Assembly: GCA_934047225.1 (NCBI GenBank)
Contig: OW203992.1
Location: 17,163,501-17,227,500 of the forward strand
Direction: 5' to 3'
Length of the DNA: 64,000 bases
Source: Ypsolopha sequella
Taxonomy: Eukaryota > Arthropoda > Insecta > Lepidoptera > Ypsolophidae
Part shown: positions 31,601-44,516 of the stretch, piece after piece
Numbering within the stretch: the stretch's first letter is position 1
Layout of the letters: each line of letters begins with the position of its first letter
Position numbers and translations under genes: made by a program
The notes under the pieces: generated by a model
Told to the model about the DNA's origin: nothing
The model's input: the letters and a program-made list of their open reading frames with translations, nothing else
Database searches by the model: none

Positions 31601-34320
31601 ATCGTCGTCAGCACACACACTTGGCTTAGTGCTGGGACAAATTTATCCTGTGAAATAGTTAGAAACCTTTTGGGTTTGTTCATGTAGCGCGTAAGAAAAG
31701 CAAAATCTTATTTATTTTAGCCCATTTCCTTTATATTTTAGAACTTGTTGCGACCAACCGTACAACAATCGGCGCTAACTATTATTAGAAAACTCATTTT
31801 TATTGTTCACAAAACAAACTCACAGAGATAAGATAATTAGAACGCAGCTTAACCAACATTTTTGCTAACGTGTAGTTTTAAAATGCGCTAACAAAATTAA
31901 AGTTACTAAAATATGAATTTCCTAAAAACCTATTTTAATTTATTTGTATGTCTTTAGTTTGTTTAAGTTTTTAGTTTTTTATAGTATTATTTAGTTTAAA
32001 ATTTACGTAATTTTTTTGTTATTTAAGTTTTAATTGAAAGTTAGTATTTGATTTGAAACAATAATTCAAATATTATTTGAATTAATAATAATTGCATATA
32101 TTCAATAAAACAAGGTAGATACATATGTATATCCTGCTCATTTCTATTTCTAATTCCAACGACATCTACATCTTTTGACCGTTTTCTGAAGTAATTCTTA
32201 CCGGGATTTTAATACCAGAGATGTACAGATGACTCGTTCTTTCTCATATCATCTCGTATCTCCTCTAGATCATGTTGGAATGCCCTCAATGCCCCATATC
32301 AAATTCTCCGACTACAAAAATAATAGTCACATTTTTTCATAAATTGTAAAGGGGCGGTCGCGTGTACGGACCCTTGGGGATCGGCGCGTGCGACGCGACG
32401 CTGCGTACTCGCACGTGGTCGCACGATAATTGAGGGTGGTGTGCCCGTGCCTCTACACTGCAAGTGCTTCTCTCTGTACTGCTGATTGATGTAAATCTCG
32501 TCTATCGTTTGCGACGACCAGACCAATCGTTTGGAAGAAGTTTCGGTATACATGAAATCAACAATTTTGTTGCTTTATAACTTGACTTCGACAGATGTAT
32601 CTCTAACATGTATAGTTTTATACTGGAAATTTAGAAAGGTTCACGCTTATAAAATACACAAAAATAATTTTACCTCGCCATAAAATTTATGATTCCAGTT
32701 TCAGTTTGAACTTTTTTAAATTCCTAGATAGAAATAGAATTTCATTGATTTATTTATTTATTAGTCTGTGATGTTTTTGGCAAATTCTTGATTTTGTTTA
32801 GGAGAGGGGGTGGGGGGGGGGCTACTTCAGAATATCGGCTAGTGAGGTATTTGTGACGAATACAGAATTTTTTAAATTCGTGAATCAGTCTGTGCCGGGA
32901 TATCGTATACTATTGCACCCGATTGTATAAACCAAATAGCATTAAATATATTTTTATGAAATAAAATAATATCTACGAACCTTATTTTTGCTGATCAATG
33001 AAACCATGTTAATCTGTCTACATAGAAATAGCAGACACGACCTTGCATTGTGAAAAAAATCACAATTAAAAAAGTCAGTCAATGAAATTTAAAACGGAAG
33101 AAAATAAAAGCTAGTATGTAGGATATATATAATATCAATAACTGGACAAAATAATCATTTTGACTGTATAAAGTAATAAATTTGATCGATTTTGGAGAAT
33201 AATTATCGATAATCAAGGAACAGCGCCCTACAGGATTAAGTTTACGGTTCGGGCTGCACATTTAGAAACTATAAACATTACGTATATATAGATAGAAACA
33301 AGTCCACGTTACTGGAACATAGTAGATGGTTATCAAATATAATCATAAACCGAATAAAACTAATATTTGTCCCATGATGTCCATTTTCCCAAAGCGCGGT
33401 GAAGGCACACTCAAACTGGCGCGTGCCATCGGCCCGTGGTGTCGGATAACTATGGGAAACTGAGGCCATAGACGTGCCGCTATGAAGGATACAAATCCCT
33501 CACATTAAGTTATTTGTTAAAATTTGTATTTTTTGCCAAAATACAATTGATCTTGGTAAATAAAAGGAATTCCCATAGCTTAATTTTTAAAAGATTTTAT
33601 TTTTAATTTTTTTCGGAGAATTTACGTCATTTTAGGACATGGTATTCATTATTTTGCTATACATATATTGACCATTATTTTTTTATGATTTTTTAAAGAA
33701 TTGTCCGATGACCTTGTCACTTGAGAATTGTAGACATTATACTGATTGTGATGTGTGATTGCTTATAAAAAAGGTGGTTTGTCTCTGTCTGTCTACTCAT
33801 CTGTCATCTAGCTGTCAAATTAGTCTGAAGCAAATTATTATAAATTTATATTGATAGCAAAGGACACATTTCTAAACAGCCATTAATCAAGTGACGTCAC
33901 ACAAGGGCAAATAGAAGTTGCAGCTTTTTCGTAAAAATATTCATCATCATGAGGTTTTTTAGACCAAAACCTCGAAAATACGGCTTTTTAAACCTAAATC
34001 TCGAAATAGTTTTCGAATTAACACACCTTAAAATAATTTAATCTATGCCAATTCGATAGGTATTTCTTTTTTAAGCTTAATTAAAAATAAATGACAAGTG
34101 AAGCTGAAGGCCACAGGAAAAGAAAGAGCACATCAACAGCAAGCTTAATTTGAGAAAACGTCATTAAGTCATAAGCCCATTTTCCCATATAATTTCTTAT
34201 TCGAGTGTTTTTTTAATCTAGGATTGCAACAAAATGAGCACCTTCTAAGCGGTTTTTATTTTGTTTGTTACTTTCAAGGTTTACTTGTTGTCTAGCGAAT
34301 TGACATCGCGTCGGTATTTT
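31600..34320. other. intergenic, mostly AT-rich
   Basis: No gene recognised. A GC-rich patch at 32345-32460 has an open frame on the minus strand but no protein similarity that I can see and no good splice sites. A G run (32801-32820) and AT-rich low complexity fill the rest. Confidence 0.5.
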
Positions 34321-34329
34321 TACATAAAC

Positions 34330-34467
34330 TCGTATCTCAAAATGAGGTCATCAGAGACAGACAGGCGCATATTTCAGAAACAATAGAAACCACTTTTAAA
34401 CAGTTTTATAATAAAGATTGTGAATGGAAAGCCGCTCTGGTGGTCATGGACTCATTTTGAGATACGA
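34330..34467. repeat. inverted repeat, 17-bp perfect arms
   Basis: TCGTATCTCAAAATGAG (34330-34346) against CTCATTTTGAGATACGA (34451-34467), 104 bp apart. Confidence 0.75.
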
Positions 34468-34609
34468 CCATGGACCATATTCCCGACGATTGTTAGTTAT
34501 TTCTTTTAAATATCGATTAGCCCCTTCATTACCTTTTAAGGGGGTATATCGTCAATGTCGACACTTTTTGAAGTTATTTATCTGCTGTTCAAACCAAATT
34601 CTGAGTTAA

Positions 34610-34957
34610 ATAAATTGGTACAAGAATTTTGGGACCTTTTTCTAGATTCTGGACTATGAAAAACGCAATTGGAAGAATTTCACTCGATAGAAATAATTAA
34701 TGAAATGAGGTCTAAATTAACACTTTTTTGATATTCTGACAAATCGGAATAGCATACAGACTTCAAAAATATTTATTTAGATGGGTTTTAACAATACCTA
34801 AATTACTGGTTATGGAAATTTCCATAGCTATTTTAGTTAATTTTGTATTAATTTAAAACCAACGTTTTGTCAATTGTCCCCGATTCCGTCCCTCTCGCAC
34901 TACGTGTCTTTCCGCTTGGAGTAACGGGGACCTTTGCACGGACGATATATCACCTTA
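34610..34957 (+). repeat. 340-bp dispersed repeat, copy 1
   Basis: Aligns with 40765-41096: TTTTTCTAG, CGATAGAAATA, TTTAACRATA, TTAAAACC, CCGTCMCTCTCGCACT, GGAGTAACRGGGAC and a CCTTAA right end. No ORF. Confidence 0.7.
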
Positions 34958-35079
34958 AGTATGTTCTTCCAAACAAACGTTGTTACTAGAGCTTTCATTT
35001 TGAAAGCAGAAAAAGTTCAGACCGTCAAAATTAAATTTCGAAGAGAACGTGGCATAAATATTTTAAATATGCAATAGAG

Positions 35080-35280
35080 GCCGCTCCTCGCCATCCCGCC
35101 CGCTGTAAAGCGGCACGTTAATTCGATAACCATCGCGTTATCTGATTATAACAGAAACGAAAAATTATATCATTCAGTAATTAGATCAAAATGCAATTTG
35201 GAGATGCGCAGCTCGGCGACACGCGCCTTTAGAGCGGGCAGAATGACATGGACGGAACCCTCTCATAAAATGTACAAATA
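35080..35280. promoter_or_regulatory. candidate upstream enhancer
   Basis: A repeat-free island of balanced composition with CAGTAATTAGATC, TTATCTGATTATAAC and GATAACCATCGCG, i.e. homeodomain and GATA-like cores clustered in about 100 bp. Inferred only. Confidence 0.25.
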
Positions 35281-35898
35281 CAAGTATGTGTGTAGGTACT
35301 ATCGGAACTTAATCTGCAAGCATACGTTTCGCCCGTATTCCAATGTGCATAGGGTCGATGGAGAATAATACATTACACGACATCGTATCATAATATTATA
35401 TTATACGTGCACTACATCTGCCTGGTAAACGCACTGCAGCAATTTTATCGATTTCGAAGAATTGACCAATATCAGGGAATACCTCGAAAATTAGCTTAAG
35501 GTAAAGTGCATTCCTTTAAAGAAAGTAAACGTATAGTTAATCTAAAAAATCTGGTAGTGATAACGATATTGACATATCAATATAACGGAAACAATGTGAT
35601 AAACCCAAAACAATTTTATAAGTACCTACATTGTTTATCCGATGTTATAATATTACACCGTGATTCTGCGCTGCGACTGGCCCAATTTATTATAACACCG
35701 CTAGAGAGCCAATCAACAACAGAGACGAGAAATTAATCCTGAACTAATTCCTAAGCGACGCCCCCTTGTCCTGATTGGCCTTCAAGGCAGAATTACCGGG
35801 ATTACGCACCCGAGGTTCAAAAACGGGTGTTCTTCTCATTTTTGTAAGTTGAAAATATTATAAATAAAAACGATATTTTTGATGGTCGTAGATAAAGT

Positions 35899-36030
35899 AT
35901 TGTGTGCAACTGAACATAATTAGGCATTGGGACACTCGTGCAAAACTATTATGAAACTCACTTCGTTCGTTTCGTAAACAAGCACTCGTGTCCTGATATC
36001 TCAAATTATGTTACAGTTGCACAAAATAAT
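35899..36030. mobile_element. 130-bp foldback MITE
   Basis: TATTGTGTGCAACTGAACATAATT...GGGACACTCGTG is mirrored by CACTCGTGTCC...AAATTATGTTACAGTTGCACAAAATA. Confidence 0.75.
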
Positions 36031-36121
36031 ATTGTAAAATTCGATAAGTCTACTCTAACAAAAACGATATAACCAGTACTAATAAAACAACTGTTACCCC
36101 TCATATAGAGAGAGTCACCCC

Positions 36122-36141
36122 GCTTATTAAAATTAATAAGC
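36122..36141. repeat. perfect 20-bp palindrome
   Basis: GCTTATTAAAATTAATAAGC, 8-bp arms with a 4-nt centre, between AGAGAGAG and CTCTCTGT half-sites that extend the symmetry. Confidence 0.7.
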
Positions 36142-36370
36142 AAGCCCTCTCTGTATTAATGATCACACTCTGTCAATATGGGAGAATATGTTTAGCAAAC
36201 AATATCAACCGAACTTTCACTAACAGTATAATCAGTAATCACAGACCAAGGACGTATATATAAGGGGGGTCAAGGTATTCAACCCCTCCCCCCCCCCATA
36301 CTAACGGATACTAATTAATGATTTTATTTTATTTTATTAATTTATTTGAATAAATTGTGCAGCATTACAG

Positions 36371-36542
36371 TCTTAAGAGCGGTTTTGCAGCCAGATTGTG
36401 AAAAACCCGCCTTTTTTTAATTAATCGAAACAACTTAAATTCAAAATTCACTCAATAGTTATTCAACAAAACCTTATTACCTATGTATTGTGTATGTTGC
36501 CATCGCAAAGTTTCTATTGGTTCCTGCAAATTAGAATTTCAA
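36371..36542. repeat. dispersed repeat with GTATGTTGCCATCGCAAAG end, copy 3 (inverted)
   Basis: TTAAGAGCGGTTTTGCAGCC to GTTGCCATCGCAAAGTTTC and TTAGAATTTCAA; opposite orientation to copies 1 and 2. Confidence 0.75.
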
Positions 36543-36786
36543 CATATTTTGTATTCCAAAAATGTTTTTAAGTTGATGGAACGTGTGGAAAAAGGTAACA
36601 GAATTAAATAATAATACTTCTGTTGTCGTTATTGGTTCTCACAAGTTTTTTATAAAAACTACCTTGGACCATCCACCTTAAATCAATGTTGTGCTAGGCT
36701 AGCCCCTACTAGGCGCCCTGCGCCCCCATAACAAAACCCTGGCTACGCCAATGGTAGGATACCGGACTCCTGCATACCACCCGAGT

Positions 36787-36990
36787 AAAAATATATCGAG
36801 TAGTGAATCTTAGTACAAGCGCTCAGATTCGAACTCACACATGCAGACGCGGGCGCCGCACCGAGCCGCGCCTAAATTTGTGCGGAGACTTCCCCGAACT
36901 TCGCTTAGACTGCGTGTAGAGCACGCATTTGTGCGCGGGAGTTTGAATCAGAGCATTTTTATTATAAGATTCACTACTCTAAAATTATAT
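36787..36990. mobile_element. 200-bp foldback MITE with GC-rich centre
   Basis: Left arm GAGTAGTGAATCTTAGTAC...GCTCAGATTCGAACTC; right arm GAGTTTGAATCAGAGC...ATAAGATTCACTACTC. The centre is CpG-rich. Confidence 0.75.
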
Positions 36991-37442
36991 TAACTCTGAT
37001 CCTACCATCGAACATGCATTGATGAGTTGCTCGGAATCTATGTGCATATTATTAGTATATTATCACTTGTAGAACGGTGAAGGAAAACACTATGAAGTAA
37101 ACCTTGCATCCCTTCAAAAGCGTGTATTTCTGCCCGAACAAGGCCGATACAGATTACCCTCGTCATGAAAAGAGGACATAACGAGTGTTGACCCCTTTAT
37201 AATTTGTGGTTGTGATTGTTTCTGTGATAGTTCAGACTCAAAAACACCTCTTACACAAGGGGTACTTAAAAATTTTTCTATTTTAGAACTATTTATTAAT
37301 TTAAAAAAAGCTACCTGTATAATATTCTATGTGTGTGTTAGCAACGCTGATGGAAGTGCGTGAGTGTGTGTGTGTACTCCATGCACTCGTCCTATCCTAT
37401 AAATAGCTTCTCCAACGGATTATAGGTACACGCAGAGATAAA

Positions 37443-37533
37443 GTGCTACAAAGATCTGATGACGCGTGGATGACAGTGACAGAGGGCGCAGCTGTGATCT
37501 GTGAAACCACGCGCCATAAGATCTTTGTAGCAC
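37443..37533. mobile_element. short foldback element
   Basis: GTGCTACAAAGATCT (37443-37457) is exactly complementary to 37519-37533; inner CGCGTGG/CCACGCG also pairs. Confidence 0.7.
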
Positions 37534-37549
37534 TGTATGGTACACGCAA

Positions 37550-38560
37550 TATTTCCAAAAACCAAATATATATTTACCTCGTTTGGTTTCATAAGATAAA
37601 AAAGGCAATAAAAAGGCAAAGGCCCCTGAAATAGCCTGAAAAAATTAATAGCAAACCAGAACAATTCATCATTGCGCGTAGAAGTACGTCAGGGGCTTGA
37701 TTTTTCGGAAATACAAATAGCCCACGATATACATCAAACAAAATGATGAATCGTTTTGTTTTTGCTTTAACTATTCTGTAGTTAGAACTATTTCAGACGT
37801 TTTCAGGGTCTTGATTTTTTGATTCATTAAATTTTCTCAAAACGTCATTTTCACTCTGATTTTCTCCAGTTTTCTTTTGAACCAGCTTTATGTAATAAAT
37901 AACCATCTCAGATGTATTCTACTATAAGAAAAAAATCGTTTTAAAACAGGATCCCGTACATATACGTACACGTGAAACGCACAACCCCTCTCTTTTTGTT
38001 CGGAACTTAGAATTTATTCATATTTATTTATAAGGTTCAGAGATTAAAAAGACGGACAAATGCAAATACGACCCAAAAAGGATTTCTCACTGTGATGTCA
38101 GATAATTTGACTGTCAAAATTTCGAGAATTTTACACAAAAAGTGAAAAAAAAAAAAGAATTCTCTTCGAGGCGCAAAGTTGGATCCCGAGAGCAGCGAAG
38201 GTTTCTAGAGTAGTAATTCAATAGCCGAGATGATTTTTTTTAACGAGTGACCTCTATTTCCCTTTGACTACGAGAAAATAAACAGTAGTATTAACAATTT
38301 TAATCACTTTTTATTATGCTTACGTATACAAGTGATCGGTAAATGAGAGAACAAAACATATTAATCAAATGTAAATTGTAATAACTTTGTGCATAACTTT
38401 GCTTTAGTCAGGCGGGAAGATAAAGCTAGTGGTTGTGTTTTTATTCAAATATTGGATCAAAGTAGGTACCAAAAGTGGATAGGGGCTTCTGAGTTATTTT
38501 ATGAAGAAAGAAACAAGAAATGACAAATATAATAGTGATCCTTTGACACTATTATGATAT
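37550..38560. other. intergenic, AT-rich
   Basis: No gene or recognised repeat. Confidence 0.5.
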
Positions 38561-38569
38561 CTATGTCTA

Positions 38570-38782
38570 AATATTATTAGAGTGCATTACAAACTAGAAA
38601 AGATCAATCAGAAACAAACCCAAAGACAAGAATTTGAAAAAAATCCCCGGGCCAGGATTCGAACCTGCAACTTCTTGTTATCAAGACAAGCGCGCTACCG
38701 CGCGGGAATTTTTTCAAATTCATGTCTTTGGGTTTGTTTCTGATTGATCTTTTCTAGTTTGTAATGCACTCTAATAATATTT
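38570..38782. mobile_element. inverted-repeat element with a tRNA-like loop
   Basis: Arms of 78-80 bp (38570-38647 and 38703-38782) match with about two differences. The 55-bp loop (38648-38702) reads on the minus strand as a tRNA fragment: GCGCGGTAGCGCGCTTGTC, anticodon-like loop CTTGATA, and a perfect GGTTCGAATCC B box. The tRNA 5' part is missing. Related fragments without the tRNA occur at 5725-5815 and about 41790-41820. Confidence 0.85.
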
Positions 38783-38789
38783 AGAGTAT

Positions 38790-40210
38790 TCATAGCGTCT
38801 AGGTAATTCAAGATTTCAAAAAAAGTTTAGGTCATCCTAGTTTATTTTTAAAACTTGCATAATTTTAGTATACGTTTCGTAATCGGCGTAAAACCTTTCT
38901 TTGCTAACCAAGTACTTTTCGACTCTTTGATCTACACAGCGCTATTTACCGACCACTACAAACCCTCCCTTATTCTAACCAGAAGAGGGTTCCGGTTGTT
39001 TACAGAATAAATATTATCAATAAGCATACTTGCATTTATTTGTCTTCTAATTTATTATGACTGGCTCTCCAAGCGAAAGTTTTGCGGCGATGCAAGTATT
39101 TAAATTATACAGCTTGCAATCTTATGCGTTTTACCTCGGATTTTTATGCAATATTTGGATTAACTTTCTAAATATAACAGGTAATAATAACAAAGATATT
39201 TTAAAAGATTTCTCACGATGTTTCCATTTATAGCATTGGGAATCGGATTTCGAGTCCGCATGCATGGCAATTGTTTTGGTGTGAACACGTTTTCGTCGCA
39301 TAATGAGGGTACATTAAAAAGAAAGCCTGCAGCCTGACACAAGCGTCTCGAAAGTTGCAGCCGACGTCCAACCATAGAGCCCTATGATGCTGAGGTACTT
39401 TCGACCGTATTTCTATGTGTTTAATACTTTACAGTATCGATTTTATAATGGATATTATTTTATGATCAGAAATTGGAAACCAAGGCATGCTCATACTGTG
39501 ACTTGACGTTTAGTTATGCTTCCTTGCACTGCAGAGGTGTTTAAAAACCCGCAGCCTTAGTATTTCATTTTAATTACCGTATTTGGGAGACTTTGGGATT
39601 GAAATTACATTTATTAATGCGGTAACTAAATAAGCAATTGTTTAAATATACCCATATACATTTATAACTTCATTTGATAAGGGGTAACTGTCGAAAAAGG
39701 TGATCGCGGCTATTTTAAGTGACCCTGAAAATCAATTAAAAAAATGTATGTAATGTAATGCTTAGATAAATGAAAAAGGACACTTTGTAAGATACAAGAG
39801 ACCGATGTGTACAGCCAAATACAGGAGTGAAAACTCAGAACTTATCTATTTATTTAAACAAATGTATAATTAATGTTGTATATCGACGGTTAAGTACCAA
39901 ATACTGCTATCTTACATTTTATCGATTTTGAGGTTTTAGTGGGAACCAATTTAGCAGGAATCATTTCATAAGTTGGTATTTAAAATGTTTATTTTATTAC
40001 CATTAAAATTTTAATATATTATTTTAATAATATTACTTATATAGCTCATTTGGTTATTTAACATTTATTGTTTTTTCCCTTTCTTGTAAAATTTACTTTT
40101 TGTAGAGAGCAGTATTTTGTGCTTAACACTCGATATAATGCATTTGTATGTATATTTATACGTATATATTTTTTTATAAATTAATAGTAATAGTAAAAAG
40201 TAGTAAATAA
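38790..40210. other. intergenic
   Basis: No gene or clear repeat recognised; AT-rich, with a GC-richer 39230-39380 stretch. Confidence 0.5.
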
Positions 40211-40217
40211 TATTTTT

Positions 40218-40612
40218 CAATGCATGTGCTCGTAAATGCCTACTTTTTATGCATCAAAACCGAACAGAAAGTCGATTATTTTGCCCTAGGGCTTTAATAT
40301 TTTTTTTTTTTTAATTTATTTACAATGGTTGACTAACCTGCAGCCTTTCCTGTGTACCATAGACGTTATAATTTTTTTACACCGTTTAACGGCTATGGAT
40401 ACAGTCCTTTTGAGCCAATTATAATTTAAAGTTCACAAGATTATATTTGTTTTCATTTCCTCACACTAAGCATTGAAAAATGTACGAGTAGTATGATACA
40501 CGGGCGTAAAAGCAATAAATTACTCGGTTACGTTTAAAACACTCGCTACGCTCGTATTTTAAATCGTCCTCGTAATTTATTCCTTTGCGCCCTTGTAGCA
40601 TAAACTACTATT
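40218..40612 (+). mobile_element. 390-bp non-autonomous element (CAATGCAAGTGCTCGTAAA family), copy 2
   Basis: Same ends and layout as 29195-29584, with small substitutions (CAATGCATGTGCTCGTAAATG). Confidence 0.85.
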
Positions 40613-40764
40613 ACTATAGTGTAAGTATAACTAGTATTACATGGGTAGATTAGGAACTCGAGTTCGAGGGTTAAGGCGCTACGGAAAAAAAATCGACACT
40701 TTAAGAACTTGCATATCTACTTCAGTAAACAACGTATTATTTCGATAAAATAGTATATTATTTT

Positions 40765-41096
40765 CGGAATCTTTTTCTAGGGATCTGTTAAACAGAAACG
40801 CGATTGGAGAAATTTGGCTCGATAGAAATATTTATTGAAATGAAGTCTTTTTCGACACCAATTATCCTGGTTTGACAATTTAGAATGACATATGGACTGC
40901 AATTGTATTTTATTAGAAGGGTTTTAACGATATCTAGCACCTAGTTAAACGAAATTTTGAAAGCAACTTTAGTCCATTTGATATTAATATAAAACCGACT
41001 TTTTGCTACTTTTCCAAGAATCCGTCACTCTCGCACTGAGGGTTTTTTCGCATATGGAGTAACAGGGACGCTGAAACTTTTACATATCGCCTTAAA
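40765..41096 (+). repeat. 340-bp dispersed repeat, copy 2
   Basis: Partner of 34610-34957, same orientation, about 70 percent similar by eye, ending ATATCGCCTTAA. Confidence 0.7.
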
Positions 41097-41267
41097 AAGG
41101 GGGTTAAATAAAATGTGAAAAATTGCAAGATGGTACTAAAAATTATAGCTGGGTATGTTCATGGTTAAAGCCAAAAGCGATAAAAGATGACTAGTTGAAT
41201 GTTAAACAGTTATGCCAGGTCTACATATAGGCTTATTATTATTAGAGTAACTTGCGAAACTATTGAT

Positions 41268-41434
41268 TTAAGAGCGGTTTTGCAGCCGGACTGTAAAAAG
41301 CCCGCCTTTTTCTGTTTAATCTTTTTAAATTCCCTCAATAGTTATTCAACAAAACCTTATTACCTATGTATACACAACACTGCTATCGAAAAATTTCCGT
41401 TGGTTTCTGTAAGTTAGAATTTCAAATTTCAAGT
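41268..41434. repeat. dispersed repeat with GTATGTTGCCATCGCAAAG end, copy 4 (decayed)
   Basis: TTAAGAGCGGTTTTGCAGCCGG through CAACAAAACCTTATTACCTATGTAT; the right end is mutated (CACTGCTATCGAAAAATTTCC). Confidence 0.65.
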
Positions 41435-41439
41435 AGAAA

Positions 41440-43210
41440 CTTTAAATGAGAACACATTTTAAGGGGGGAGGAGGTGATACAGCTAGTGCAGGGGAAGGGA
41501 CAGTTATTCATCTGAATGTCACCGTGACAAGGTGACACGATACGAACCTATAAAATACTATAGTATATTACGATACGAGAGCGATGAAACGTTTTCTGAC
41601 GAGTGTGAGTGTGCTGCACGAAAATTTTTATTTTTACGCATATTTTTTTACGCACAGTGTGCTATAATAATAGTTTCAAAACTTTTACCAAATTTTCCAT
41701 ACATTGAAATCCAGAATGAACAAAGTACTTTGTACTGAATTCGGCCCCTTTTTCTGAATTTATGTTTTGGGTGGAATTTGTTTCACTTGGAATTTTTCTT
41801 ATTGATCTTTTCTAGTGGATTTCGCTATAAAACTTATTAGTCATCTTATACCGGGTGACCTTTATAAGAACAATTTACGAGACCATACTAATCAATAAAA
41901 ATATGGATTGTTTTGTAGTATTATTGTGGTCGGTATTTTTCATTACCATCATATTTTATTAATTCTTCTTGGGTTAAAACCTTGATCGAGTATCATTGAC
42001 CACTCACATAATTGCAACTCTCCTGCCCTTGTCCCGTTTGCTCGCATGCTATCCAGACCGTCTTTAGATAACTGTTCATTATCGCATTAAGATACAGAAG
42101 ATAGACCTTCTACTCTAGACCTAATCATACGAGCGAGAATCATGCCAGTATAACAATGTCTCATTAAACAAAAATGTGATTTTGTTGTAATGATATGAGT
42201 TGCGTTACACAGCTATTTTAAAGTTAAGTGTAATATCATAACTCATACGTAACTTTATAAAATAAAATCTTTGTTGAACAATGAATAAAATTTGTATTAA
42301 TAAATTTGTATTCATATGCAAGTGAGTAGCGGAATTTAAGAGCATGAAAGAAATGTGTAAACAGGTAAGAGACTAAGGGTTCCTGTTTTTTAAAAAGAAA
42401 AAATAAAAAAAGAATAAAAGAAAAAGTTTGTTACTATTTTATGGCATTTTTATTTAAAAAAACTTGATTTTACACGTTTAAATACAAATTTGAAAAACTA
42501 GAGCTGTTGACTAGTATTTTAATAGTATACACTAGTGTTTTAATACCTAGTTATGTGTAGTTTCATACACTACTTGACTTCACTCATGTTGTTGCCTACC
42601 TACTTATTTCCAGTCCAAAAAATTATTGATAACATCAAGCTGTTTTTGATTTTTCTGGTAAAAGACGATTCATCCCTTTCGTCGCTGTTTCCAGAATGTC
42701 AGGTGGAATCGAAATATCATCCTGATCACTTGCTGCTGTCAGCTATTTTAGAGCAAAATAAAACTTTTGACCTACAAAAACAAAGCACATTTCCCCGTAA
42801 GCCATGGCGCCCAATCAACCAAAATACAATACAGTCCGCCCACCTTACCATAGATAGGTAATAAATGGCCGAAAGTAAATTGAATTGTATTCTCCTTACA
42901 ACCTAACCTCCTAACCTCCTTATTCGGGCGGGTATTGTTTTGTACGTATAGGCAATTTCATATAAAACCTCTTTGGTATAATATTAGATATTAAAACCAC
43001 AGTCGTGCATGACTGTATGGACTAAATACTCTTTGCCTTCCTACTTCGTGTAATTTTTACTTTAGCAGAAAAAAATAATTTAAAGCATTGTTTTGAATAA
43101 AAATAAATATAAATAAATCCTAAAAATAAATAAAAATAATAAGGGTTAAGAAAACTGTACTTGAACTTATTATTTTTTCTGTATTAGACTAGTTCGTATA
43201 AAAAATGACA
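41440..43210. other. intergenic
   Basis: No gene. A fragment of the tRNA-foldback family end (TTTTCTTATTGATCTTTTCTAG) lies at about 41795-41816. A 102-codon frame at 42553-42861 shows no protein features. Confidence 0.5.
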
Positions 43211-43215
43211 TTCAG

Positions 43216-43378
43216 TTGTGTCGATTCGGCGTAACACGACTTGACTTATTTGACAGAACTAAGCTTATTTTATGCGTCCTGTCTTTTTCTTTCTTTATCG
43301 AAAAGACAAGGAGAGAACGCTTAAATAAAGTTTAGTCCTGTCAAATAAGTGAAGATGTTCTACACCGAATCGATACCA
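43216..43378. mobile_element. 160-bp MITE (TGTGTCGATTCGG family), copy 3
   Basis: TGTGTCGATTCGGCGTAACACGACTT at the left, ACACCGAATCGATACC at the right; same length and core as the other copies. Confidence 0.8.
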
Positions 43379-43974
43379 TTATGCACTATTTTTGAATTAA
43401 TGATAGGAGTGTATATGTATGTCATTAGCACATCGTAGAATTGGGCATATCATAATTTGCCTAGGTAGATCATCAAACTTATTTACATGTAAACCTAACA
43501 CCGTCCTCTACGCTTCGCTCGTCGTCTTTGGCTTTTTAATTGAATTTGATTGAAAAATATATAAAAAGTTCTCTTTAATTATTATCTTGTACTAGTAATC
43601 TATAACGAAATGATTTAAAAACATAATTATCTTTTTAATTGCTATAACAAAAGATAATAAACTCATCACGGATTGATTCAATTATAGTCCTATTTAAATT
43701 TAAATCATCCTACAGAATAAATAATTCTATTACACACGACGAGTATCTTGTAATCCGCACTACCATATAATCAACCGAGAAAATTACACACGGAAATCAT
43801 TATCCAACACGAGTTGGCAAATCCATGGTATACGCAGTACCTATCTACCAAGTATGCCCTTCCTCACTCAAAAAATCAGATTTCCGAAAATTACTCCTAT
43901 TGATAATATCATTTCTATTAAACGGTTTGCAAAATGATAAAAAAAATATACAATTAAAAAATGATTAATCCAAT

Positions 43975-44236
43975 CGTCAAAATAATTAATCGTCCAAATT
44001 CATACGGGAAGCTTGGTATGTGATCAGAATCATGAATCGATAACAATTTTTGTGAAATTCGTATTATTACATTTCAACTTCCCATAGTAATTCACTCCCA
44101 GTCCTGAGTGAATCACTATGGGACTCGAAATTTAATTTTATGAATTTTACAAAAATCGTTATTGGTTCATGATGCTGATCACTTACCAAGGATCAAGTAT
44201 GAATTTGGACGATGTTCACAAATTCACCTTGTATAC
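43975..44236. mobile_element. MITE (ACAAGGTGA-ended family), copy 3
   Basis: Same palindromic body as 11672-11943 (CCCATAGTAATTCACT ... AGTGAATCACTATGGG) and the same right end TCACCTTGTATA; the left end has decayed. Confidence 0.8.
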
Positions 44237-44516
44237 AGGGTATTAAAATGAAGTTGCGGAAGCTGAAAACTGGGTCGTACAAACGAACAACTTGACGTAA
44301 AAAAATAAATAGAAATCGAGAAAAAAAAATCTGTTGTTTCATACATTTTGTTCGGGTAGATATGTAACTTTTCTATGAAACAGCTGATTTTCTTTCGTGA
44401 TTCCAGGTTTGGCTCAGTAGTAAAAGTTGTACGTATGGACGAGTACTATCGCCAGTTTCCGTCTTCTGCAACTAAATTTGGGTACGAAAAATAACAGCGA
44501 ATAGAATAGATTACAG

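Noticed and set aside
32299..32553. Alternative Lim3 first exon on the minus strand
   Set aside because: GC-rich and open, but no phase-1 donor of reasonable strength (GTAAGT or GTGAGT type) is present.
38648..38702. Functional tRNA gene
   Set aside because: The 5' acceptor and part of the D arm are missing and the segment is the loop of an inverted repeat.
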